From positions 714,929-778,928 of the forward strand of contig CBDCJX010000009.1 of NCBI GenBank assembly GCA_965218045.1: DNA of 64,000 nt, in the 5' to 3' direction. The position numbers and the translations under genes were made by a program. Under the pieces are notes generated by a model that saw only the letters and a program-made list of their open reading frames with translations, was not told the origin of the DNA and searched no databases. Source of the stretch: CAVRCA01 sp965218045 (lineage in GTDB: Bacteria; Pseudomonadota; Alphaproteobacteria; Acetobacterales; Acetobacteraceae). Below are positions 16,798 through 23,987 of the stretch, one piece after another. How positions within the stretch are numbered: the stretch's first letter is position 1; every line of letters starts with the position of its first letter.

Positions 16798-17747
16798 CCG
16801 GCCGCCATCCAATCCTCGATCAGCCGACGGGCGATGCTGTCGGTGCGCGGCAGGAAGAAGCCGTGCGCCTCGGGGTTGCGTATCTCGTCGCGCGAGAACC
16901 AGCGGGCATCGCGCAGCTCCTGCGGGTCGATCGTGATGCGCTCGGTCAGCCCCTCGGCGTAGAAGCCGAGCATGATGTTGGCGGGGAACGGCCAGGGCTG
17001 GCTGGAATGGTAGTAGACCGGGCCCACCTCCACCCCGACCTCCTCCAGCACCTCGCGGCGGACCGCCTCCTCGAGGCTCTCGCCCGGCTCCACAAAGCCG
17101 GCGAGGGTGGAATACATGGTGGCGCGCGGAAACCGCTGGGAGTGGCCGAGCAGGCAGGTATCGCCGCGATACACCAGCATGATCACCGCCGGATCGGTGC
17201 GCGGGAAGTGCTGCGTGTTGCAGCCGGTGCACTGCATGACGTGGCCGGCGGTCGTCGGCTCGCAGGGGGCGCCGCACACGCCGCAGAACCGATGCTTGAC
17301 CCGCCAGTGCATCAGCCCGCGGGCGTGGGCGAGGACGGACGCGTCGCCGGGCGGCAGCAGGCCGCCGCCCACCGCCCGCAGATCGACGAAGTCGCCCAGA
17401 CCGTCGGGCAGCAGCGGCAGCGGATCGTCGGCCGAGCTGATGTCGACGGCGAACACCGGCCGGCCGGCGAGCATGCCGAGGAAGCTCCACGGGCCGTCCC
17501 GCATCTGCAACGCGGCGGCGGTCTCGCCGGTGAGGTAGACCGCTTCCGACTGGGTGCTCGCCTCGGCACCCTCCGCCGGCTGGGGCGTGGGGCGCACAAG
17601 GTTGCGCGACCGCCAGATCGGCACCAGCAAGGTGTCGGGATTGCTCAGCGCCTGCTCGATCCATGCCTCGTCCTCGCGCCGCTCCGCCACGCGCTCGAGC
17701 GGGCTGCCGGAATAGACGTTCGGGCGGCTGGCGAGGATCAGCGTCAA
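16794..17747 (-). CDS. nudC: NADH pyrophosphatase / NAD-capped RNA decapping Nudix hydrolase
   Basis: A 317-residue NudC-type protein. Order of parts: N-terminal NUDIX-like region, a four-Cys zinc ribbon (CGVCGAPC then CTGC), then the Nudix box in GFVEPGESLEEAVRREVLEEVG, followed by the family marker SQPWPFPANIMLGF. The SQPWPFP motif is specific to NADH-preferring Nudix enzymes. The enzyme cleaves NAD(H) to NMN and AMP and can remove NAD caps from RNA. No ATG fits; the TTG at 17747 is chosen because family sequence (LTLILASRPNVYSG) begins there and longer extension would run into the divergent SRP RNA promoter. Confidence 0.9.
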   Translation of the reverse strand: MTLILASRPNVYSGSPLERVAERREDEAWIEQALSNPDTLLVPIWRSRNLVRPTPQPAEGAEASTQSEAVYLTGETAAALQMRDGPWSFLGMLAGRPVFAVDISSADDPLPLLPDGLGDFVDLRAVGGGLLPPGDASVLAHARGLMHWRVKHRFCGVCGAPCEPTTAGHVMQCTGCNTQHFPRTDPAVIMLVYRGDTCLLGHSQRFPRATMYSTLAGFVEPGESLEEAVRREVLEEVGVEVGPVYYHSSQPWPFPANIMLGFYAEGLTERITIDPQELRDARWFSRDEIRNPEAHGFFLPRTDSIARRLIEDWMAAG

Positions 17748-17825
17748 GGCGGCTACTCCGGGGGGCGGGATGCTTGGGTCGCCGGGACGGTGCCACGCGG
17801 GCGCAACAGCGGCAACCGGCCAGGG

Positions 17826-17854
17826 TTGCGGCGCCGGGGGCAATCCATGATATG
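17826..17854 (+). promoter_or_regulatory. Probable promoter of SRP RNA
   Basis: TTGCGG at 17826-17831 and GATATG at 17849-17854 are separated by 17 bases and end seven bases before the expected 5' end of the SRP RNA. The -35 box is good; the -10 box is weak, so the call rests largely on position. Confidence 0.5.
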
Positions 17855-17860
17855 CAGGCG

Positions 17861-17959
17861 CGGGAGGTCGGCGGCGGACGGGCGCCTCGCCAACCCGGTC
17901 AGGTCCGGAAGGAAGCAGCCGCAACGAGTTTCCGCTCGGGTCGTTCGTTCGGCCTCCCA
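17861..17959 (+). ncRNA. ffs: Signal recognition particle RNA, small bacterial type (4.5S)
   Basis: The diagnostic Ffh-binding hairpin is present: GGTCAGGTCCGGAAGGAAGC at about 17899-17918, followed by AGCCGCAACGAGTT. The ends GGGAGG (17862) and CCTCCC (17953) close the long stem, giving about 99 nt, the size of the small SRP RNA. It works with the protein Ffh to target nascent membrane proteins. Its position just before dnaX on the same strand is a known arrangement in alphaproteobacteria. Exact ends are estimated from the pairing. Confidence 0.93.
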
Positions 17960-18014
17960 CCCGACCCACACCTGACCCGGAGATGGCCGCGTTGGCGGTC
18001 AGCGCCACACTCGC

Positions 18015-19973
18015 ATGTCCGGCTTGTTCCAGGATGACACCACCGAGCCGGATGGCGAGCCGCCGCCCCCGTTGCCGACCGGTCCGGGCCTGTTCGGCGA
18101 CGACCCGGCTGTGGCACCGGCCGCGGCGGAGGCGCGGCACGCGCCGGCATATCGGGTCTTGGCGCGCAAATACCGGCCGACCCGCTTCGGCGACCTGATC
18201 GGGCAGGAGGCGATGGTTCGCGTCCTGCGCAACGCCTTCGCCCTCGGGCGGGTGGCGCACGCCTTCATGCTCACCGGCGTGCGCGGCGTCGGCAAGACCA
18301 CCACGGCGCGCATCATCGCCCGGGCGCTGAACTGCATCGGGCCGGACGGGCAGGGCGGCCCCACCGCCGAACCGTGCGGCGTGTGCCCGAATTGCACCGC
18401 CATCCTGGCCGAGCGGCATCCCGACGTGATGGAGATGGACGCTGCCTCACGCACCGGGGTCGACGACGTGCGCGAGATCATCGAGGCGACCCGGTTCCGC
18501 CCGCTGCAGGCGCGAACCAAGGTGTTCGTCATCGACGAGGTGCACATGCTCTCCCGCAACGCGTTCAACGCGCTGCTGAAGACGCTCGAGGAGCCGCCGC
18601 CACATGTGAAGTTCGTGTTCGCGACCACCGAGATACGCAAGGTGCCGGTGACCGTGCTGTCGCGTTGCCAGCGCTTCGACCTGCGCCGGGTGGGGCTTGG
18701 CGAGCTCGCGCGCCACTTCGCCGGCATTGCCGCCAAGGAGCAGGTGGCGATCGCGCAACCCGCCCTCGAACTGATCGCCCGCGCGGCCGACGGGTCGGTG
18801 CGCGACGGTCTCTCCCTGCTCGACCAGGCGATTGCCCAAGCCGGCGCCCAAGGCGGTGGCGCCACCGGTGCGCCGATCACGGCGGAGCAGGTAGCGCAGA
18901 TGCTGGGCCTGGCCGATCGGGGCGACGTGTTCGACCTGCTCGAAGCGGTGATGGCGGGCCGTCCCGCCGCAGCACTCGCCATCACCGACCGGGCGCATGA
19001 GCACGGCGCCGACCTCGGCGCGTTTCTGCAGGATCTGCTTGAACTGATCCATACCGTGACCCGGCTGAAATCGATCCCCGGGTTGAAGGACAGCGCGGAG
19101 CTGCCCGAGGCCGAGCGCACGCGGGGGGCCGAATACGCCGCGCGGTTGAGTATGCCGGTGCTGGGCCGGGCCTGGCAGATGCTGCTCAAAGGCGTGATGG
19201 AGGTGGAGACCGCGCCGGATCGCCGCGCGGCGGCCGAGATGGTGCTGATCCGGCTCTGCCACGTGGCCGACCTGCCCTCGCCCGGCGATCTGGTCCGCCG
19301 TCTGGCGGGGTCGAACCCATCCGCTCCCGCCGCCGCCGTCTCTCCTGGGCCGCCGTCCGGCCCTGGCGGCGGGATGCGCGCGGTCGCCAACGGGCCGGCG
19401 CCAATGCCGACCCCTTCAGTGTCCGCGCCGGACGCCGCCCCGCGCCTGGCCAGCTTCCGCGAGGTCGTCGCCCTGGTGGCCGACCGGCGCGAGCCCACCT
19501 TGCACGGCCACCTGCTCCATTCCGCCCATCTGGTGCGCTTCGCCCCGCCGGTGATCGAGCTGCGGACCCAGCCGGAGGCACCGCGCGACCTCGCTCCCCG
19601 GCTGGCCAAGCTGCTGCTGGAGGCGACCGGCACGCGCTGGACCATCGCGCTCTCCGCAGCACCCGGCGAGCCCACCTTGGCCGAGCAGGGCAGCACCGCC
19701 GACAGTGCCCGACGCGCGACCGCCGCCGATCATCCGCTGGTCCGCGCCATCCTCGAAGCGTTTCCCGGCGCGCGGATCGAGCAGGTGGTCGATGCCTCGG
19801 TCGATCGCTATGGTCTGGCGCTGGCGGAACCCGGTGTCGAGCCCGATATGCCGCCCTTCGCGCCACTCGACGCCGAGCTGGCCGAGGCCGCGCCGGACGA
19901 AGACCTTGATCCCGACAGCCCCGACCCCGACAGCGCCAACCCTGACAGCCCTTCCTGGGAGCCCGAGCCATGA
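18015..19973 (+). CDS. dnaX: DNA polymerase III subunit gamma/tau
   Basis: A 652-residue clamp-loader ATPase. The N-terminal 40 residues are Pro/Asp-rich and variable. The AAA+ core follows: RKYRPTRFGDLIGQ, Walker A GVRGVGKTTTA at residues 88-98, the zinc-binding Cys cluster from Cys106 to CGVCPNC, Walker B FVIDEVHMLS, and the sensor LEEPPPHVKFVFATTE. The C-terminal half, Pro/Ala-rich then domain V-like, corresponds to tau, which contacts the polymerase and helicase. No obvious A-rich slippery site for a short gamma form was seen. The stop overlaps the ybaB start (ATGA). Confidence 0.96.
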   Translation: MSGLFQDDTTEPDGEPPPPLPTGPGLFGDDPAVAPAAAEARHAPAYRVLARKYRPTRFGDLIGQEAMVRVLRNAFALGRVAHAFMLTGVRGVGKTTTARIIARALNCIGPDGQGGPTAEPCGVCPNCTAILAERHPDVMEMDAASRTGVDDVREIIEATRFRPLQARTKVFVIDEVHMLSRNAFNALLKTLEEPPPHVKFVFATTEIRKVPVTVLSRCQRFDLRRVGLGELARHFAGIAAKEQVAIAQPALELIARAADGSVRDGLSLLDQAIAQAGAQGGGATGAPITAEQVAQMLGLADRGDVFDLLEAVMAGRPAAALAITDRAHEHGADLGAFLQDLLELIHTVTRLKSIPGLKDSAELPEAERTRGAEYAARLSMPVLGRAWQMLLKGVMEVETAPDRRAAAEMVLIRLCHVADLPSPGDLVRRLAGSNPSAPAAAVSPGPPSGPGGGMRAVANGPAPMPTPSVSAPDAAPRLASFREVVALVADRREPTLHGHLLHSAHLVRFAPPVIELRTQPEAPRDLAPRLAKLLLEATGTRWTIALSAAPGEPTLAEQGSTADSARRATAADHPLVRAILEAFPGARIEQVVDASVDRYGLALAEPGVEPDMPPFAPLDAELAEAAPDEDLDPDSPDPDSANPDSPSWEPEP

Positions 19974-20293
19974 AGAACCTCGCCGGCCTGATGAAGCAGG
20001 CCTCGGAGATGCAGGCCAAGATGCAGGAGATGCAGGCCAAGCTGGAGAGCATGGAGGCGGACGGCGTCGCCGGCGCCGGCATGGTGACCGTGACGCTCAA
20101 CGGAAGGGGCGAGATGAAGCGTCTCAAGCTCGATCCGAAGCTCGCCGACCCGGCGGAGACCGAAATGCTGGAGGATCTGATCGTCGCCGCCCACGCCGAT
20201 GCCAAGGGCAAGATCGAGGCGTTGTCCGGCGAGGAGATGCAGAAGATCACCGGCGGCATGCAGCTGCCGCCGGGCATGAAGCTGCCGTTCTAG
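19970..20293 (+). CDS. ybaB: Nucleoid-associated protein YbaB/EbfC family
   Basis: A 107-residue small DNA-binding protein. It has the family's Met/Gln-rich N-terminal helix (MKQASEMQAKMQEMQAKLE), the central GAGMVTVTLNGRGEMKRLKL strand region and the ending MQLPPGMKLPF, all standard for YbaB/EbfC. Family members bind DNA as dimers and affect nucleoid structure and gene expression. It lies in the conserved dnaX-ybaB-recR order and overlaps dnaX by four bases. Confidence 0.95.
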   Translation: MKNLAGLMKQASEMQAKMQEMQAKLESMEADGVAGAGMVTVTLNGRGEMKRLKLDPKLADPAETEMLEDLIVAAHADAKGKIEALSGEEMQKITGGMQLPPGMKLPF

Positions 20294-20304
20294 TGTTCAG
20301 TGAT

Positions 20305-20367
20305 CAGTGGCCGGTGATCAGTCGGCGGTGCTTCATCCTGGTCGCTGGTCACTGATCACGGCCACTG
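20305..20367. repeat. Long inverted repeat abutting the recR start
   Basis: CAGTGGCCGGTGATCAGT at 20305-20322 pairs with ACTGATCACGGCCACTG at 20351-20367, 17 base pairs with one bulged base and a 28-base loop. The right arm ends on the base before the recR ATG, so no free Shine-Dalgarno sequence remains. No T run follows, so it is not a typical intrinsic terminator. It could attenuate recR translation or be a repeat element. Confidence 0.65.
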
Positions 20368-20961
20368 ATGGGCGGACCCGAGGTCGAGCATCTGATCGGG
20401 CTGCTGGCGAAGCTGCCGGGTCTCGGCCCGCGCAGCGCGCAGCGGGCGGCGCTGCGCATGTTGCAGCAGCCGCACCTGCGCATGCTGCCGCTCGCGGCGG
20501 CGCTGAGCGAGGCGGCCCGCGTGGTCCGCTCGTGCAGCTTGTGCGGCAATCTCGACAGCCGCGACCCGTGTGCGATCTGTGCCGACCCGCGGCGCGACCG
20601 CAGCTCGATCTGCGTGGTGGAGGGCGTGGGCGATCTGTGGGCGCTGGAGCGGGCGTCGGTGCATCGCGGCCTGTATCACGTGCTTGGCGGCACCCTGTCT
20701 GCACTCGCCGGCATCGGGCCGGAGGACCTCAACACGGCCGCGCTGCTGGCTCGGGTGACCGAGGGCGATGTCAGCGAGATCATCCTCGCCCTCGGCGCCA
20801 CGGTGGACGGCGCCACCACCGCGCACTGGCTCACCGAGCGGCTGAAACCGCTTGGCGTCGCGGTGACCCGCGTCGGGCAGGGGGTGCCGATGGGTGGCGC
20901 GCTCGACGTGCTGGATGACGGCACCTTGGCCGCCGCCTTGCGCGCGCGGCGACCGGCGTGA
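20368..20961 (+). CDS. recR: Recombination mediator protein RecR
   Basis: RecR acts with RecF/RecO to load RecA at single-stranded gaps. The 197-residue product has the N-terminal helix-hairpin-helix (LLAKLPGLGPRSAQRAAL), the four-Cys zinc finger CSLCGNLDSRDPCAIC at residues 56-71, and the Toprim domain (VVEGVGDLWALERA onward, TEGDVSEIILALGAT). Homology starts at the first residue, so the ATG at 20368 is right even though it sits directly behind a strong hairpin with no evident ribosome-binding site. The stop overlaps the amine oxidase GTG. Confidence 0.95.
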   Translation: MGGPEVEHLIGLLAKLPGLGPRSAQRAALRMLQQPHLRMLPLAAALSEAARVVRSCSLCGNLDSRDPCAICADPRRDRSSICVVEGVGDLWALERASVHRGLYHVLGGTLSALAGIGPEDLNTAALLARVTEGDVSEIILALGATVDGATTAHWLTERLKPLGVAVTRVGQGVPMGGALDVLDDGTLAAALRARRPA

Positions 20962-22523
20962 GCCTGTCGCGCCGCGCGCTGATCCAGGCGGTCGGTCGCG
21001 CCGGCGGTGTCGGCGCCGCGTATCGGACGATGGCGGCGATGGGGCTGCTGGCGGCGCCGCCTGCCTATGCCGGGCCGCCCGTGCTGCCGCCGGGCAACGG
21101 CACGCGGGTGGTGGTGCTCGGCGCCGGCATCGCGGGGATGGTGCTGGCTTGGGAGTTGCGCCAGGCCGGCTACGCGGTGAGCGTGCTGGAGGCGCGCGAC
21201 CGGGCGGGTGGACGCAACTGGTCGCTGCGGTCCGGTGACGCGATCATCGAGACCGACAGCGCGCAGCGGGTGCGTTGGGGCGTCGGCGAGCATCTGTATT
21301 TCAACCCGGGACCCGCGCGCATTCCCTGGCACCACGAGGGCATCCTCTCGTATTGCCGCACGCTCGGCGTGAAGCTGGAGGTGATGTGCAACGACAATCG
21401 TGGCGCGTTCATGCAGGACGACGCCGCGTTCGGTGGCAAGCCGCAACGCAACGGCGCCGTGGTGAACGACGCGCGCGGCTACGTCGCCGAAATGGCCGCG
21501 AAAGCGGTGGACGCGGCCGAACTGGTCGCTCCCGTGACAATCGAGGACAAGGAGCGCCTGCGCGATTTCCTTCGGGCGTTCGGCGCGCTGGATCGCGACC
21601 TCGTCTACCACGGGTCGAGCCGTTCAGGCTTCGCGCACCCGCCGGACGTGGCGGAGGGCAAGCTCCGCGAGCCGCTCGATCTGCGTCAGCTCATGGTCTC
21701 GGATTTCTGGCAGGGCCGGATGCAGTTTGGCGAATCGAGGCATCAGGCGCCGACGATGTTGCAGCCGGTCGGCGGCATGGGCACGGTCGGACAGACGTTC
21801 GGCCGCAAGCTTGGCTCGGTGATCACCCTCGGCGCCGAGGTGAGTGATATGCGGCGGACGGCGGACGGGGCGCGGGTGGTCTGGAAGGACGCCAAGACCG
21901 GCGCGGTGCAAGCGATCGAAGCGCCGCTGGTGGTCTGCACGATCCCGTTCTCGGCCTTGCGCGGCATGCCAGCGGATTTCTCGCCGGAGACTTCAGGCGC
22001 GATCGCCACGCTCGACTACGTTCCGGCGGCAAAGGTCGCGTTCGAGGCACGGACCCGGTTCTGGGAGACCGAGGATCAGATCTATGGCGGGATCTCCTGG
22101 ACCAGCCGCCCTGCCACGCAGATCTGGTATCCGAGTGCCGGCATCCAGCAGCGGAAGGGCATCCTGGTCGGCGCCTATATCTGGTCGGGCGAGATCGGCG
22201 ACGCCTTCGCCGACAAGTCGGTGGCGCGGCGGCTCGAGGACACGCTCGCCGATGACGAGGTGGTGCATCCCGATTGTCGCGACCATCTGCGCGACGGCGT
22301 CAGCGTGGCCTGGAAGAAGATCCCGTTCAGTCGCGGCGCCTGGGCGGAGTGGAGCCGCGACGCGCGCGCCGGCTTCTATGCCAAGCTGCTGGAGGGCGAC
22401 GGGCCGTTCCTGTTTTGCGGCGAGCACATGTCGTACATCAATGGCTGGCAGGAAGGCGCGGTGCGCTCGGCGCATCACGTGCTGACGCAGATCGCCGCCC
22501 GGACCCGCACCGCCAACCCGTAG
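20958..22523 (+). CDS. Flavin monoamine oxidase family protein, exported
   Basis: A 521-residue FAD-dependent amine oxidase. The first 38 residues form a signal with a twin-arginine-like start (SLSRRALIQ) and an Ala-X-Ala end near PAYA, suggesting Tat export as a folded flavoprotein. The FAD-binding site is VVVLGAGIAGMVLAWEL (GAGIAG at residues 55-60) followed by EARDRAGGRNWSL. The C-terminal flavin segment is FCGEHMSYINGWQEGAVRSA. By family it oxidises an amine or amino acid to the imine with hydrogen peroxide release; the substrate is unknown. It starts with GTG overlapping the recR stop, so it may be cotranscribed although it is functionally unrelated. Confidence 0.85.
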   Translation: MSLSRRALIQAVGRAGGVGAAYRTMAAMGLLAAPPAYAGPPVLPPGNGTRVVVLGAGIAGMVLAWELRQAGYAVSVLEARDRAGGRNWSLRSGDAIIETDSAQRVRWGVGEHLYFNPGPARIPWHHEGILSYCRTLGVKLEVMCNDNRGAFMQDDAAFGGKPQRNGAVVNDARGYVAEMAAKAVDAAELVAPVTIEDKERLRDFLRAFGALDRDLVYHGSSRSGFAHPPDVAEGKLREPLDLRQLMVSDFWQGRMQFGESRHQAPTMLQPVGGMGTVGQTFGRKLGSVITLGAEVSDMRRTADGARVVWKDAKTGAVQAIEAPLVVCTIPFSALRGMPADFSPETSGAIATLDYVPAAKVAFEARTRFWETEDQIYGGISWTSRPATQIWYPSAGIQQRKGILVGAYIWSGEIGDAFADKSVARRLEDTLADDEVVHPDCRDHLRDGVSVAWKKIPFSRGAWAEWSRDARAGFYAKLLEGDGPFLFCGEHMSYINGWQEGAVRSAHHVLTQIAARTRTANP

Positions 22524-22596
22524 TGTTGGTGCCCTCGCGCTCGAATGCCGGCAGATCTCGCGGGCGAGACGAACCGCGCCGGCACGCGGCACCTAG

Positions 22597-22806
22597 TTGC
22601 GGCCGTTCGACCAGCAGCATCCCGCCCATCCCCGCGATTGGCTGCAAGGGGAACAGCAAGCAGCCGCCTGGCCGCAGCGCGTCCAGCGCGGCCCAGCTCG
22701 GCTGCGTAATCCCGGCGTTGACGTAGACACGGTCCACCTTTGGCAGGTTCCCGGCCAGCGCCGCGCTCGGGTTATACCGAGACTCGGGAACGGTGACCTG
22801 TGGCAA
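22597..22806 (-). pseudogene. Remnant of protein-L-isoaspartate methyltransferase-like gene
   Basis: About 70 codons on the minus strand read like the middle of a PCMT-type SAM methyltransferase: KVDRVYVNAGITQPSWAALD, ALRPGGCLLFPLQ and GMGGMLLVERP. The SAM-binding N-terminal half is missing, and after ERP the frame becomes Arg/Ser-rich sequence without family resemblance. The left end is at a palindromic repeat starting at 22812. I read it as a decayed fragment. Confidence 0.6.
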
Positions 22807-22811
22807 GCGCC

Positions 22812-22906
22812 GTCATCGCGAGGCGCGCAGCGCCGTGGCGATCCATCGCGCTACTCCGAGCTGCGAGCTTGGATCGCCACGGCGCTGCGCGGCGGCTCGC
22901 GATGAC
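22812..22906. repeat. Intergenic palindromic repeat, hairpin of about 35 bp arms
   Basis: GTCATCGCGAGGCGCGCAGC at 22812 onward, ending GCGATCCA at 22845, pairs almost perfectly with TGGATCGCCACGGCGCTGCG at 22870 onward, ending GCGATGAC at 22906, around a 24-base loop. It resembles the dispersed GTCATTGCGAG-type palindromes common in alphaproteobacteria. Related but degenerate copies are at 12394-12490 and near 48625. Confidence 0.85.
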
Positions 22907-22931
22907 GAGTCAGTATCATTGGGTCTTGGTA

Positions 22932-23828
22932 TTACAGCAGGTCCGCCACCGTCTCGCGATACCGCGTGATCGCGGCGAGGTGGTCGGCGGCGGTGTGGCC
23001 GGCGATGCGCTGGTGATGGCCGCGCGGGAAGGTGGTGTGGGCGGTCACGTGGCTGACGCCGGCTTGCTTCCAGAAGCCGATCTCGCGTCGCCAGTCGGCC
23101 TCGGTGCCAGCGCCGGGGGAGACCCACACCTCAATACCCATCCGCGCCGGATCGCGAGCGGCCTCGCGGGTGAGGCGGCGCAGCTTGTCGAAGGCGGCAA
23201 GCGCGCTGTCGTCCGCCGGATACGCGAGCGGCATGAAGCCGTCGCCGTATTTCGCCGCGCGGCGAAACGTCGCCTCGGCATGGCCGCCGAACCAGAGCGG
23301 CACGCGACCGGACGGCGGGCGCGGGTTGATGCCGACATCCTCCAGGCGGTGGAACGCGCCGGTGAAATCAACATGCGGCTCGGCCCACAACGCTTGCATG
23401 ACGCGCACCTGCTCCTCCGAGCGCTTGCCGCGATTGGCGAAGTTCTCGTTGAGGCCGACGAACTCGACCGGGTTCCAGCCGACGCCGACGCCGAGGCGAA
23501 ACCGGCCACCGCACAGCACGTCGAGGCACGCCGCCTGCTTGGCGACCAGCACCGCCTGGCGCTGCGCCAGGATCAGCACCCCGGCGGCGAAGCCGATGCG
23601 TTGCGTGCAGGCCGCGAGAAAGCCGAACAGCACGAACGGATCATGATACGCGACGTCGGTGGTGCCGACCGCATCGCCGCCCTCGGCGCTGGCCGGATTG
23701 GCGCCGAGCACGTGATCGGGTGCGACCAGATAGTCGAACCCGAGCTCTTCCGCCGCCTGCGCGTAGTCGCGAATCACCGCCGGACCCGCGCCGATGTCGC
23801 CAATCGGCAACGACGCTCCAATCTGCAT
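22932..23828 (-). CDS. LLM-class (luciferase-like) F420/FMN-dependent oxidoreductase
   Basis: A 298-residue TIM-barrel flavin oxidoreductase of the bacterial luciferase-like superfamily. Signs are the start MQIGASLPIGDIG, AAEELGFDYLVAPDHVLG, LILAQRQAVLVAKQAACLDV, and the marker LGVGVGWNPVEFVGL, typical of the TIGR03619-like F420-dependent subgroup. Whether it uses F420 or reduced FMN and which substrate it oxidises cannot be read from the sequence. It is a single gene, divergent from the cytochrome c gene of the copper island. Confidence 0.85.
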   Translation of the reverse strand: MQIGASLPIGDIGAGPAVIRDYAQAAEELGFDYLVAPDHVLGANPASAEGGDAVGTTDVAYHDPFVLFGFLAACTQRIGFAAGVLILAQRQAVLVAKQAACLDVLCGGRFRLGVGVGWNPVEFVGLNENFANRGKRSEEQVRVMQALWAEPHVDFTGAFHRLEDVGINPRPPSGRVPLWFGGHAEATFRRAAKYGDGFMPLAYPADDSALAAFDKLRRLTREAARDPARMGIEVWVSPGAGTEADWRREIGFWKQAGVSHVTAHTTFPRGHHQRIAGHTAADHLAAITRYRETVADLL

Positions 23829-23987
23829 GGCCGTTTCCTCCTGCGTGGCCGCTCAGGCTAGCACCGAGCTGCCGATCACGCGCCATTGGCTTGACCTGCC
23901 AACGTGGCAATCTTGCAGGCACTCACCGACCAGCCCTGCGAGAGGACGCGTGACGATGACCGGCCAGTCCGCCGAGAACAGCCGCAC

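Noticed and set aside
19970..20293. A programmed frameshift site giving a short gamma form of DnaX
   Set aside because: No A-rich slippery heptamer with a downstream stem was seen in the relevant part of dnaX.
20294..20367. Intrinsic terminator after ybaB
   Set aside because: The stem is strong but no T run follows on the plus strand; it ends directly at the recR ATG.
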